A stretch of DNA of 64,000 bases, from contig CAJYPK010000059.1 in the NCBI GenBank assembly GCA_913776615.1, forward strand, positions 124,001 through 188,000, in the 5' to 3' direction. Source of the DNA: an uncultured Hymenobacter sp. Lineage in GTDB: Bacteria > Bacteroidota > Bacteroidia > Cytophagales > Hymenobacteraceae. A program made the position numbers and the translations under genes. Under the pieces are notes generated by a model. The model did no database searches, had not been told where the DNA came from, and saw nothing but the letters and a program-made list of their open reading frames with translations. The number at the start of each line of letters is the position of its first letter. Position 1 is the stretch's first letter. Shown in pieces: positions 41,948 to 50,763 of this stretch.

Positions 41948-42923
41948 AAGCTATCTCCATTAGGGCGCGCACCAGCGTGCGCTGGGCCAGCTCCACTTTG
42001 AATTTGTTGTGCTCGCGGGGCTGGGCGTCGCGCACGGCCAGGGCCGCGGCGGCGCGGAAGTTGTCTTCGGTCGGGGCCTTGCCTACGAGGGCTTTTTCCA
42101 CGGCGGGCACCCGCCAGGGCACGGTGCCCACGCCGCCCAGCGCCACCCGCGCCGAGCGGATGGTGCCGCCCTGCACGTCGAGCCCCACGGCCGCGCTCAC
42201 CAGCGCGTAGGCGTAGCTGGCCCGGTCGCGCACCTTGAGGTAGTGCGACTTACGGGCGTGCGCGGCGGCCGGCACCGTAATGGCGGTGATGAGCTCGCCG
42301 GGCTGCAATTGGTTTTCGAGGTGCGGCGTAGAGCCGGGCAGTTTATAAAAATCGGCCAGCGGCACGGTGCGGGTCGCGCCCTTGGGGTTTTCAAGGGTGA
42401 GCTTAGCTTCGAGGGCTACGAGGGCCACGGCGAGGTCGGAGGCGTTGGTGGCGATGCAGTTGGGGCTGGTGCCGAAGATGGCCAGGTTGCGGTTGTCGCC
42501 CTGCTGGGCGGGGCAGCCCGAGCCGGGCACCCGCTTGTTGCACGGGAAAGCCGTGTCGCGGTAGTAGCCGCAGCGCGTTTTCTGCAACAGGTTGCCGCCC
42601 ATGCTGGCCATGTTGCGCAGCTGCGGCGAGGCCGAGGCCAGCAGCGCCTGCGAGATAACCGGGTAATTCTGCACCACTTGCGGGTGCTCGCCCACGTCGC
42701 TCATACGTTCCAGGGCACCGATGCGCAGGCCGGTGGCCGCGTTGTCGATACCCATGAGACTGAGCTTATTAATATCAATCAGCAGGCTGTGCTGCTCGAT
42801 GTTCGACTTCATGATGTCGAGCAGCGTAGTGCCGCCGCCGATGAAAGCGGCCTGCTTATCGGCTTCCTTGGCCGTGGTGGCCTCCTTGGTAGAAGCGGCC
42901 TGGGTGTAGGCGAAATTGTTCAT
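41946..42923 (-). CDS. paoB: FAD-binding subunit of periplasmic aldehyde oxidoreductase
   Basis: 325 residues, FAD-binding domain of molybdopterin dehydrogenases: AAFIGGGTTLLDIMKSN for FAD, ASPQLRNMASMGGNLLQKTRCGYYRD, and four cysteines in a CGYYRDTAFPCNKR and GSGCPAQQG pattern. That Cys-rich insert is a hallmark of the PaoB/YagS subunit, which binds an additional 4Fe-4S cluster. C-terminal CO dehydrogenase flavoprotein domain (LGGVGTVPWRVPAVEKAL). It passes electrons from the Mo centre through FAD. No signal peptide, as usual for this subunit, which is exported with PaoA. Confidence 0.9.
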   Translation of the reverse strand: MNNFAYTQAASTKEATTAKEADKQAAFIGGGTTLLDIMKSNIEQHSLLIDINKLSLMGIDNAATGLRIGALERMSDVGEHPQVVQNYPVISQALLASASPQLRNMASMGGNLLQKTRCGYYRDTAFPCNKRVPGSGCPAQQGDNRNLAIFGTSPNCIATNASDLAVALVALEAKLTLENPKGATRTVPLADFYKLPGSTPHLENQLQPGELITAITVPAAAHARKSHYLKVRDRASYAYALVSAAVGLDVQGGTIRSARVALGGVGTVPWRVPAVEKALVGKAPTEDNFRAAAALAVRDAQPREHNKFKVELAQRTLVRALMEIA

Positions 42924-42929
42924 TACGTT

Positions 42930-43014
42930 GAGTTAGAAGTTATGAGTTAGAAGTTATGAGTTAAGGTTTTACGAGCTGAAAGCAACTCATAACTTCTAAC
43001 TCACAACTCATAAC
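42930..43014. repeat. GAGTTAGAAGTTAT palindrome between paoA and paoB
   Basis: Heptad-like units GAGTTAG AAGTTAT at 42930-42962 face AACTCATAACTTCTAACTC at 42983-43014. The right arm touches the paoA stop codon. Confidence 0.75.
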
Positions 43015-43652
43015 TAAGCTCTGCTGGCGACTTCGCGCACGGCGGCCAGGATATTGGGGTAAGCGCCGCAGCGGCAGATGTTGCCGCTCATCCACTCGCG
43101 GCACTGGTCGTCGGAGGTAGCGTGGCCTTCCTTCACGCAGGCGACGCCGCTCATGATCTGGCCGGGGGTGCAGTAGCCACACTGGAAGCCGTCGTGCTTG
43201 AGAAAGGCTTCCTGCATAGGGTGCAATTCCTCGCCCTTGGCCAGCCCCTCAATGGTAGTAATTTGCTTGCCCTGGCTCATCACGGCCAGGGTGAGGCAGG
43301 AATTGACGCGCTTGCCATCGACGTGCACCGTGCAAGCCCCGCACTGGCCGTGGTCGCAGCCTTTCTTGGTGCCGGTGAGATTAAGGTTTTCACGCAGGGC
43401 ATCGAGCAGGGTGGTCCGGGGCTCAATGCGCAGGTTTTTGGCCTGCCCGTTGATGGTGAGGCTGACGTTGGTTTGCCCCGAGATGATGGGGCTGGCGGGG
43501 GCCATTTTATCGGCTATGGCCTCGGCCCGGCCGGCGATGGGCGGGGCCAGGGCAACACCCAGCAGACCGCCGGTTTGCTTGAGAAAGGAACGGCGCGAAG
43601 GGCCTTGCGGCGCGGGCTGGGGAGCGCCAGGGGTGTGGTCGTCGGAATACAT
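43014..43652 (-). CDS. paoA: Two-iron-sulfur subunit of periplasmic aldehyde oxidoreductase with Tat signal
   Basis: 212 residues. The N-terminus carries the twin-arginine signal SRRSFLKQTGGLLGVALAPP. The first 2Fe-2S cluster sits at CDHGQCGACTVHVDGKRVNSC, and the second at CGYCTPGQIMSG with CREWMSGNICRCGAY. This is PaoA/YagT of the periplasmic aldehyde oxidoreductase, exported by Tat together with FAD and Mo subunits in a folded complex. It is the first gene of the cluster. The large-subunit product has no signal of its own, which supports the piggy-back export. Confidence 0.92.
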   Translation of the reverse strand: MYSDDHTPGAPQPAPQGPSRRSFLKQTGGLLGVALAPPIAGRAEAIADKMAPASPIISGQTNVSLTINGQAKNLRIEPRTTLLDALRENLNLTGTKKGCDHGQCGACTVHVDGKRVNSCLTLAVMSQGKQITTIEGLAKGEELHPMQEAFLKHDGFQCGYCTPGQIMSGVACVKEGHATSDDQCREWMSGNICRCGAYPNILAAVREVASRA

Positions 43653-43828
43653 ACGGGCAGCGCGTGGTGAGGCGGCTATTCTGTACGCAGAAGACCGAAG
43701 GGCCGTTATCAGAGGATGACCGATTTGCGTAACCTGGCGCTCCCGCTTGCTCCGCGGGCCAGCCTAATCTCCTACGTAGGCCGTGTTAACTTATTAATTG
43801 TCTATTTTATAATGAAAAAATCCTGTAA

Positions 43829-43861
43829 CCAAAAAAACTCCGCTGATTGACCAGCGGAGTT
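43829..43861 (-). terminator. Terminator after the DUF983 gene
   Basis: AACTCCGCTG pairs with CAGCGGAGTT; reading on the minus strand the stem is followed by a T-run. The gap 43671-43944 holds nothing else clear. Confidence 0.75.
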
Positions 43862-43944
43862 CCGTTGAGATAAGACAGTAAGGCTGGCTTGGGGGCCGTA
43901 AGCGCAGGTGCGCTACGCACGAGGGGAAAATCTGCGCTACAGAG

Positions 43945-44346
43945 CTAGCGAGTAGACCACTTGGAGTCGTAGCGAGCGCCCCCGAACAAGTACAGCATGA
44001 GTGCCCGCGAATAGCGAAATACCAGCGGGCTCGACACGAGCGTGACGGCCGCTACGGTAGTCACGTACACCCACAACTCGGGGTCGTTGGCTAAGTAGTA
44101 AAGCACCACGCCGCACACCAGAAAAATGGCCACCGCAAAGCCGAAGCTCACGTACATGGCCCCGAAATAAAAGCCCGGCTCGGGCTCGAACGTTTGCCCG
44201 CACACGGGGCACTCGGCCGGCATGTCGGTAAACTTGGTGAGGCTGGTGGCGGGGTAGTTGAACAAATGTCCCTTGTGGCAGCGTGGGCAGCGCAGGGCCA
44301 GCAGGGCCAGCGTGGAGGATTCGATGTGCGAGTCGGGATCAGACAT
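43945..44346 (-). CDS. DUF983 membrane protein
   Basis: The start at 44346 (MSDPDSHIESS) is the first Met that makes sense; the 18-residue extension lacks character. 133 residues. A zinc-ribbon-like pair RCPRCHKGHLF and ECPVCGQTFEPEPGFYFGAMYV is followed by two hydrophobic helices (FAVAIFLVCGVVLYYLA and YVTTVAAVTLVSSPLVF). DUF983 proteins occur near cytochrome oxidase or electron-transport genes in some bacteria; none is near here. Function unknown, inner-membrane location. Confidence 0.85.
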   Translation of the reverse strand: MSDPDSHIESSTLALLALRCPRCHKGHLFNYPATSLTKFTDMPAECPVCGQTFEPEPGFYFGAMYVSFGFAVAIFLVCGVVLYYLANDPELWVYVTTVAAVTLVSSPLVFRYSRALMLYLFGGARYDSKWSTR

Positions 44347-44662
44347 GGGCAACGGGGCGCTAAAAGACGCAGCAAAGGTACCGGCAAGACTGGGGGGCAT
44401 TTGTACCGAGTACCGACCTCCCGCAGGGTCTTTCTACGTGGCTTTCGCGGGTTGGGCTGGCCTGCTATGCTCACCACGCTCTTAGTTAGAAGGCGACACG
44501 GCGGCTATGAGGTGATACCGACCAGGCAATCATACTAAGCAATCAGATGGTGCCGCCATAAGGCTTAACTATTAAGTTACTGCCAGTAAACCGTTCTTAA
44601 CGCTGCTGGTAACTTCCTTTACTCTCCATCTGCAAATAGCCAAGCTCGCATAAACAAGAGGG

Positions 44663-44670
44663 TATATTTG
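44663..44670 (+). promoter_or_regulatory. -7 promoter element of the T9SS propeller protein gene
   Basis: TATATTTG matches TAnnTTTG exactly, 26 bases before the ATG at 44696. The 44347-44695 gap otherwise shows nothing clear. Confidence 0.6.
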
Positions 44671-44695
44671 TCGGGCTTTTCTCATTTCCCACAGC

Positions 44696-46360
44696 ATGAA
44701 AAAACTTTTTACCGGTTTACTGGGGCTCTTGACTTTATCGGCAAGCGCCCAAACTGCCCCTGGCTGGGTTTCGGCGGCGATGCTGCCTATCAGCCCTGCT
44801 TTCCGGGCGGCCCCCTCTTTTGCTAGCGATGCCGCTGGCAACACCTACCTGGCTGCCTCTTTCTCGCAAAGCGTTACGCTGGCCCCGGGTACTGTACTCA
44901 CGAGCCAGGGGATGCAAGATGGCGTGGTAGCCAAGTACGACCCGGCGGGTAACCTGCTGTGGTACCGCCAGCTAGGCAGTTCTGGTAACGATGCTCTGCA
45001 AAAGGTAATCCTTGACGCTAGCGGCAAAGTGACACTACTGGGGCTGGCCAGCGACGGCGCGCAGTTCGGCACTACCACTTTTACGACCACGAGCTTCGGC
45101 GCGCCGTTGGTGCTGGCGCAGCTCGACGCGCAGGGTCGGGTGCAGTATGTACGTGAGGTGGGCAACGGCTCATTTCTGGTCCCCGCTAGCCTGGCCAGCG
45201 ACGCCAGCGGCAATTACTACGTGAGCGGCCTCTTCGCCTTCGATGCCACCTTCGGCAGCTTTTCATTCTCTACTCCCATCTCAACCACGTATGGTCTCGA
45301 CCAATTCGTGCTGAAAGTGTCGGCGGCGGGCGAGGTCCAATGGGCGCAGCAGGGCTGCCGGGTGCTAGCCAACGCGAATACTGCCAATGTTTACAGCCAC
45401 TTAGTAGCCGAACCGGGCGGGAACCTCTATTTTGTGTGGACTGCTCCACCCAGCGCGACAACCGGCTTTAACGGCCAGGCGCTTCCCGCCAGCCGGGGCG
45501 ATTACGATGGCCTGGTGGTAAAATTCTCTACCCAGGGCACGCCGCAGTGGACGCAGCGAGTTGGGGGCACCGGGGCCGATGTGTCGACTTACGCAGGTCT
45601 CGATGCCGCTGGCCGGCTCGTAGTACCAGGCTTCACCGCCGCCGCTGGCTCGCTATCTTCGGCTAGCTCGGCCAGCGCCACTACCGCTACCACGGGCTTT
45701 GTAACTGTGTTGGAGCCATCGGCCGGGAACCCCGTCTGGTCGCGCGATTTGGCGGCTATGCAGGCGGGCGGCTACCGGAGCGTAACTTCTGACGTGGCTG
45801 GTAATATTTATCTGGCCGGTCATTTCAGCGGCCAGGCTATGCTACCGGGCCGGACCCTGACCGGGTCGGGCGGCCTCGATGTGCTGGTAGTGAGCTACTC
45901 GCCGACGGGCGACCTGCGCTGGACGCAGCAGAGCACGGGTACCGGCGATGAAATCCCCGCGAACATCGCCCTCGACAACTCGAATCGCCCGATGGTGGCC
46001 GGCCTGCTTACCGGCATCGGGCGGTTTGGCAGCACGGCGCTCACTTCCTCGGCTACGGCTACTGGTACTGCCGTTCCCTTCGTGGCTTACCTCAGCGGCG
46101 TTACTACGGCTACTCGTACTGCCGTAGCGGCGGCCCCGCTGGGGCTGTACCCCAACCCGGCTTCCGCCACCACGGCGGTGAAGCTGCCCATGCTCCCCGC
46201 CGGCACCGAACTGGCTTTTATCGATGGCTTGGGCCGGGTGGCGCGGCGCGCCCCCGCTGGCCCGGCGCTGTCGGTGGCGGGCCTCGCGCCCGGGCTCTAC
46301 GTGGTGCAAGCCACCGCCCCCAGCGGTGAGCAGTGGACCAGCCGCCTGGCGGTAGAGTAG
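44696..46360 (+). CDS. Secreted beta-propeller (SBBP-like) protein with T9SS sorting domain
   Basis: 554 residues. Signal peptide MKKLFTGLLGLLTLSASAQ. The mature part is built of repeats of the type SDASGNYYVSGLF, FVLKVSAAGEVQWAQQ and DVAGNIYLAGHFSG, typical of the SBBP beta-propeller. The C-terminal T9SS sorting domain starts near LGLYPNPASATTAV. It is a cell-surface or secreted structural or binding protein. Two blades appear to alternate a glycine-rich loop with a tryptophan-containing strand. The exact role is unknown. It ends before a terminator, next to an AAA ATPase gene. Confidence 0.85.
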   Translation: MKKLFTGLLGLLTLSASAQTAPGWVSAAMLPISPAFRAAPSFASDAAGNTYLAASFSQSVTLAPGTVLTSQGMQDGVVAKYDPAGNLLWYRQLGSSGNDALQKVILDASGKVTLLGLASDGAQFGTTTFTTTSFGAPLVLAQLDAQGRVQYVREVGNGSFLVPASLASDASGNYYVSGLFAFDATFGSFSFSTPISTTYGLDQFVLKVSAAGEVQWAQQGCRVLANANTANVYSHLVAEPGGNLYFVWTAPPSATTGFNGQALPASRGDYDGLVVKFSTQGTPQWTQRVGGTGADVSTYAGLDAAGRLVVPGFTAAAGSLSSASSASATTATTGFVTVLEPSAGNPVWSRDLAAMQAGGYRSVTSDVAGNIYLAGHFSGQAMLPGRTLTGSGGLDVLVVSYSPTGDLRWTQQSTGTGDEIPANIALDNSNRPMVAGLLTGIGRFGSTALTSSATATGTAVPFVAYLSGVTTATRTAVAAAPLGLYPNPASATTAVKLPMLPAGTELAFIDGLGRVARRAPAGPALSVAGLAPGLYVVQATAPSGEQWTSRLAVE

Positions 46361-46379
46361 CCGCGCAAGCAACTCAGGC

Positions 46380-46416
46380 GAGCCGCCGTGCCCCCTGCGG
46401 GTGCGGCGGCTCTTTT
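46380..46416 (+). terminator. Terminator after the propeller gene
   Basis: GAGCCGCCG pairs with CGGCGGCTC, followed by TTTT; the 46459-46466 promoter of the next gene lies 43 bases on. Confidence 0.75.
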
Positions 46417-46458
46417 GCAAGTACTTGAACGGCTCTACCCCCGTCATGTACTACCTGC

Positions 46459-46466
46459 TACTTTTG
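46459..46466 (+). promoter_or_regulatory. -7 promoter element touching the start of the AAA ATPase gene
   Basis: TACTTTTG matches TAnnTTTG and ends five bases before the ATG at 46472, so the mRNA is probably leaderless. The frame upstream (46388) is open only because of antisense of the terminator. Confidence 0.5.
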
Positions 46467-46471
46467 CACGC

Positions 46472-47662
46472 ATGAAAATTGAGTCCATCCGCCTAAAGAA
46501 CTTCAAGACTTTTCGCGATGTATACCTGCCCGATATTCCCCCTTTTCTAGTGGTTGTGGGAGCTAATGGGAGTGGAAAATCGACCTTATTCGATGTGTTT
46601 GGCTTTCTGCACGACTGCCTGAGAAGCAACGTACGCCAAGCGCTTGATAAACGTGGGCGCTTTAAAGAGGTAGTGAGCCGCGATAGCAACGATGCTAGCA
46701 TTCTCATTGAGATTCAATATCGAATGCTGATTACTGAGGTAGAGCGCTTGGTCACTTACACGCTAGAAATTGCAGAGCAGAAAGGCCAACCGTACGTAAA
46801 GCGAGAAACCCTCAAGTATAAGCGAGGCCGGTATGGCAAACCGTACCATTTTTTAGATTTTGAAAATGGGGAGGGATTCGCTATTTCTAACGAAGAGGAT
46901 TTTAACAAGCCCGATGAGGCGCTGGAGCGTGAGTATCAAACGCTGAACTCTCCCGATATACTAGCCGTGAAAGGACTCGGTCAGTTTGGGCGCTTTAAAG
47001 CAGCTAACGCCTTTCGGCAGCTTATTGAGGCTTGGCACGTTTCCGATTTTCACATCAGCGCGGCCCGCGGGCGCAAGGAGGCAGTAGGCAGCATCGAGCA
47101 CCTGTCTGAGTCAGGCGAAAATCTTCCGCTGGTAGCACGCTATTTCTTCGAGCAGCACCGGGCAGTATTCGACCATATCATGGCAACGCTGGCGCACCGG
47201 GTGCCCGGCATTAAGGCCGTAGAGCCCTTGCTTACGGAAGATGGCTATCTCACGCTGCGCTTTCAGGATGGGTCATTTAAAACTCCGTTTCTGGCGCAGT
47301 ACGTATCGGATGGCACCATCAAAATGTTCGCCTATCTAGTGCTCCTCTACGATCCGCAGCCCCATCCACTCTTGTGCGTAGAGGAACCCGAAAATCAACT
47401 GTACCCGCGCCTGATGGCGGAATTGGCAGAAGAGTTTCGGGCCTATTCGCAACGCGGCGGGCAGGTGCTGGTTTCCACCCACTCGCCCGATTTTCTGAAT
47501 GCTACTAGCCTTGAGGAGGTCTGTTGGCTGGTTAAAGAAGAAGGTGGTACCACCATTCGCCGAGCAAAGGACGACCCGCAATTGGCTGCCTACATGGCCG
47601 AGGGCGATCAAATGGGCTACCTCTGGAAACAAGGCTTTTTTGAAGGGGCTGACCCGCGATGA
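46472..47662 (+). CDS. AAA/SMC-type ATPase, partner of a DUF4276 protein
   Basis: 396 residues. The start MKIESIRLKNFKTFRDVYLP at 46472 is the classic beginning of RecF/OLD-type ATPases; Walker A VGANGSGKSTLF (29-40), Walker B LLCVEEPENQLYPR and the H-loop STHSPDFLN follow. No signal or membrane part. The gene overlaps the DUF4276 gene by four bases (ATGA), so they are translationally coupled. ATPase plus TOPRIM-like protein is the logic of OLD-type and PARIS defence systems. Base composition of the first half is lower in GC than the neighbours. No similar system with this exact partner is named here with certainty. Confidence 0.85.
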   Translation: MKIESIRLKNFKTFRDVYLPDIPPFLVVVGANGSGKSTLFDVFGFLHDCLRSNVRQALDKRGRFKEVVSRDSNDASILIEIQYRMLITEVERLVTYTLEIAEQKGQPYVKRETLKYKRGRYGKPYHFLDFENGEGFAISNEEDFNKPDEALEREYQTLNSPDILAVKGLGQFGRFKAANAFRQLIEAWHVSDFHISAARGRKEAVGSIEHLSESGENLPLVARYFFEQHRAVFDHIMATLAHRVPGIKAVEPLLTEDGYLTLRFQDGSFKTPFLAQYVSDGTIKMFAYLVLLYDPQPHPLLCVEEPENQLYPRLMAELAEEFRAYSQRGGQVLVSTHSPDFLNATSLEEVCWLVKEEGGTTIRRAKDDPQLAAYMAEGDQMGYLWKQGFFEGADPR

Positions 47663-48252
47663 CCAAAGAGCTTGTTTTTCTACTGGAGGAGCCTTCGGCC
47701 CGGGCCTTACTCGATGCTCTACTGCCCCGATTCATTGATACCTCCGTCATTCAGTACCGCCTCATTCCCTTCGAAGGAAAGCAAGATTTGGAGAAGCGCA
47801 TGGTGGGCAAGCTGCGCGGCTATATAAACCCGCACGCCCGGTTCATTGTGATGCGCGACCAAGATAGTGCCACTGACTGCCGAGCAGTAAAAGCTAAGCT
47901 AGTGGCTAAATGCGCCGAAGCTGGCAAATCTGCCGTGACGCTGGTGCGGGTAGCCTGCCGCGCCTTGGAAACCTTTTACCTGGCCGACCTCGCGGCAGTG
48001 GAGCAGGTACTAGGCATTCGCAACCTGCATACCCAACAGCTAAATGCCAAATTTCGAGCCCCTGATTATATGGAAGCGCCCGACCATGAGCTTGGTAAGC
48101 TTACAAACCAAACTTACCAAAAAGTGCGCGATTCCCGACGCTTAGGCGCAGTATTGGACTTGACTAATACGCGGTCAAGCAGTTTCGCCAACTTACTCCG
48201 AGCCATCAGGCGCTTGGAAGGCGAGCTACTCGCCCTCGATGAAGAAGCCTGA
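47659..48252 (+). CDS. DUF4276 protein with TOPRIM-like residues
   Basis: 197 residues. LVFLLEEPSARALLDALLPRF (glutamate pair near residue 10) and FIVMRDQDSATDCRAVK (the DxD-type acidic pair near 75) have the E ... D-x-D pattern of TOPRIM catalytic domains. DUF4276 occurs beside ATPases of this type in many genomes. It is cytoplasmic. It probably is the nuclease-like effector of the pair. Overlap of four bases with the ATPase gene supports joint action. The C-terminus RAIRRLEGELLALDEEA is helical. Function is inferred from fold and context. Confidence 0.75.
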   Translation: MTKELVFLLEEPSARALLDALLPRFIDTSVIQYRLIPFEGKQDLEKRMVGKLRGYINPHARFIVMRDQDSATDCRAVKAKLVAKCAEAGKSAVTLVRVACRALETFYLADLAAVEQVLGIRNLHTQQLNAKFRAPDYMEAPDHELGKLTNQTYQKVRDSRRLGAVLDLTNTRSSSFANLLRAIRRLEGELLALDEEA

Positions 48253-48274
48253 TACTTATCAGCCCGCAACCCAC

Positions 48275-48308
48275 AAAAAAGCCCCTACCGTTACCGGCAG
48301 GGGCCTTT
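48275..48308 (+). terminator. Terminator after the DUF4276 gene
   Basis: AAAAAAGCCCCTACCG and its partner CGGCAGGGGCC with TTTT close a hairpin, possibly shared with the M1 peptidase gene on the other strand. Confidence 0.75.
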
Positions 48309-48333
48309 TCTATTCTAAACAACCACCTCTCCC

Positions 48334-50700
48334 CTACTGCGGGTTGGGCTTGTTTTCACGCTTTTCGATTTGCGGCTCCTTAGCGGCCTGCATGGGGTTG
48401 CGGGGCTGCTGGGCGTTGTTGCCGCCCTGGCCGGCCTGGAACAGGTCGAAGCGCGAGGCCGAGGGCTGGCGCGGGTAGGCGTTGTTGCTGAGGTCGGTAT
48501 CGGCAGTTTGCTGCAAGGGGTCGATGACGAACGACACCACATTCTTGGGCGACACGATGAGCTTGGTTACCTGCTCGTTGTTTTTGCGCCAGATTTCGGC
48601 CGGGATGGTCTGGGTTTCGGTGCTGCCGTCGTCGTAGGTCATTTGCAGCACCACGGGCATGACGAGGCCGCCCACGTTGCGCAGGCTCAGCTCGTAGAGG
48701 TTCAGGTTGCCGTTGAGGCGCTGCTGCTGCTCGGGGCTGAGGGAGCTGATGTACTGGTTGTAACGCTGCTGGTCGGCGCTGGTGATGGCCAGCGGATCGT
48801 AGCTGTTGTAGAAGTCCTTGAGCTCGGGCTTCTCATCCACGAGGGTGGTTTTGATGTCGGTGGCGTTGCGCTGGGCCGAGAGGCTGGCGGGCTGGGCCTT
48901 GCGCTCATTTTGAAGGCGGGTGCTCTCTACCTGCGGGTTGCGGGTGTTGGGGCGGTAGTACTTCACGCTTTCGAGCGAGAGGTCGCAGCGGTCGGTGCCG
49001 TAGAACCAGCCGCGCCAGAACCAGTCGAGGTCCACGGCCGAGGCGTCTTCCATCGTACGGAAGAAGTCGGCCGGCTGCGGGTGCTTGTAGGCCCAGCGGG
49101 TGGCGTAGGTTTTGAAGGCGTGGTCGAAGAGCTCGCGGCCCATCACCGTCTCGCGCAGGATGTTGAGAGCCGTGGCGGGCTTGCCGTAGGCGTTGTTGCC
49201 GAATTGCAGCACCGACTCCGAGTTGGTCATAATCGGGGTTTGCAGGCTCTTATCGGTGCGCATGTAGTTCACGATGTCGCGCGGCTCACCGCGGCGGCTG
49301 GGGTAGTTGCGCTCCCACTCCTGCTCGGTGAGGTACTGGCAGAAGGTATTGAGGCCCTCGTCCATCCAGGTCCACTGGCGCTCGTCGGAGTTCACAATCA
49401 TCGGGAAGAAGTTGTGCCCCACCTCGTGGATAATCACCGAAATCATCCCGTATTTCCGGTCGGCCGAGTACGTCCCGTCCTTCTCGGGCCGGCCGCCGTT
49501 AAAGCAAATCATGGGGTACTCCATGCCACCCACCGGCCCGTGCACCGAAATGGCCACCGGGTAGGCGTAGGGAATAGTGAACTTCGAGTAGGTCTTGATG
49601 GTATGGGCCACCACCTCCGTCGAGTACTGGCCCCACAGCGGGTTACCCTCCTTGGGGTAGTAGCTCATGCACAGCACGGGCTTGCCGCTCTGGGTGATTT
49701 CCATCGCGTCCCAGATAAACTTGCGCGAGCTGGCCCAGGCAAAGTCGCGCACGTTTTTGGCGGCGAAGGTCCAGGTTTTGGTACCGCTGGCCCGCTGGCC
49801 TTCGGCCCGGACGGCCTCGTCCTGGGTCACGATAAGCACCGGTTTCTTAGCGTTCTTGGCCGAGGCCAGGCGCCGGCGCTGGGTAGCCGTGAGCACCTGG
49901 TCGGGGTTTTGGAGCGTACCGGTGGCGCCCACCACGTGGTCGGCGGGCGCGGTGATGCTCACGCGGTAATCGCCGAAGGGCAGCGTAAACTCGCCGTTGC
50001 CCAGGAACTGCTTGTTCTGCCAGCCGGTGGCGTCGGAGTAGACGGCCATGCGGGGGTAGAACTGGGCGATTTCGTAGAGGTAGTTTTTATCCTCGGGGAA
50101 ATACTCGTAGCCGCTGCGCTCGTTGATCTTGAGCTGGTCGCTGATGTTGTAGCTCCACTTCACGCCAAACGAAATCGCCTGCTTGGGCCGCAAGGGCGTG
50201 GGCAGGTCGATGCGCATCATGGTGTGGTTGATGGTGTACTTCAACGGCTTGCCGCTGGCATCGGTCACGGCCGCGATTTTATAGCCGCCGTCGAAGTCGG
50301 CCACCGCCAGCTGGCTGTCGAGCTCCTGAAACGAGAGGCGGCCGTTGCTTACCTGCCCCACGTTGGTCGCCGCCGTGATGGAGTTTTTGGCCAGGATGTT
50401 CTGGTCGAGCTGCACCCACAGGTAGGTCAGCACGTCGGGCGAGAGGTTGGTGTAGGTGATGGTTTCGGAGCCCGTGATAGCCTGCTTGGCATCGTCGAGC
50501 GTCACCTTGATGTTGTAGTCGGCGCGCTGCTGCCAGTACTGCGGGCCGGGTGCCCCGCTGGCAGTGCGGTACTCGTTGGGCGTGGGCAGCTCGGTGCCGA
50601 GCTGGGCAAATTTATCGGTGCCGGAGTTGGTGTTCTGAGCCCGGCCAATTGCCGGGGCCAGCAGCAGCCCCAGCCCGGCGGCCAGTAGCGAAATGCGCAT
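48334..50700 (-). CDS. M1-family metallopeptidase
   Basis: 788 residues with a signal peptide (MRISLLAAGLGLLLAPAIGRAQ). Gluzincin features: GGMEYP (391-396) for substrate binding, zinc motif HEVGH (425-429) with Glu 448 in DEGLNTF as third ligand, and the following Tyr region. M1 enzymes are aminopeptidases; this exported form probably digests peptides in the periplasm. The C-terminal part has a YYRPNTRNPQVE-type linker and ends with a proline-rich tail. The gene is the first after a terminator and has TAATTTTC as a weak promoter on the minus strand at 50706-50713. Confidence 0.88.
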   Translation of the reverse strand: MRISLLAAGLGLLLAPAIGRAQNTNSGTDKFAQLGTELPTPNEYRTASGAPGPQYWQQRADYNIKVTLDDAKQAITGSETITYTNLSPDVLTYLWVQLDQNILAKNSITAATNVGQVSNGRLSFQELDSQLAVADFDGGYKIAAVTDASGKPLKYTINHTMMRIDLPTPLRPKQAISFGVKWSYNISDQLKINERSGYEYFPEDKNYLYEIAQFYPRMAVYSDATGWQNKQFLGNGEFTLPFGDYRVSITAPADHVVGATGTLQNPDQVLTATQRRRLASAKNAKKPVLIVTQDEAVRAEGQRASGTKTWTFAAKNVRDFAWASSRKFIWDAMEITQSGKPVLCMSYYPKEGNPLWGQYSTEVVAHTIKTYSKFTIPYAYPVAISVHGPVGGMEYPMICFNGGRPEKDGTYSADRKYGMISVIIHEVGHNFFPMIVNSDERQWTWMDEGLNTFCQYLTEQEWERNYPSRRGEPRDIVNYMRTDKSLQTPIMTNSESVLQFGNNAYGKPATALNILRETVMGRELFDHAFKTYATRWAYKHPQPADFFRTMEDASAVDLDWFWRGWFYGTDRCDLSLESVKYYRPNTRNPQVESTRLQNERKAQPASLSAQRNATDIKTTLVDEKPELKDFYNSYDPLAITSADQQRYNQYISSLSPEQQQRLNGNLNLYELSLRNVGGLVMPVVLQMTYDDGSTETQTIPAEIWRKNNEQVTKLIVSPKNVVSFVIDPLQQTADTDLSNNAYPRQPSASRFDLFQAGQGGNNAQQPRNPMQAAKEPQIEKRENKPNPQ

Positions 50701-50763
50701 AAGCGGAAAATTAAAGAAAGTCAGCAGCTAAAGGCGGCGAAGATACGCGCTGGGTTGCGGCGA

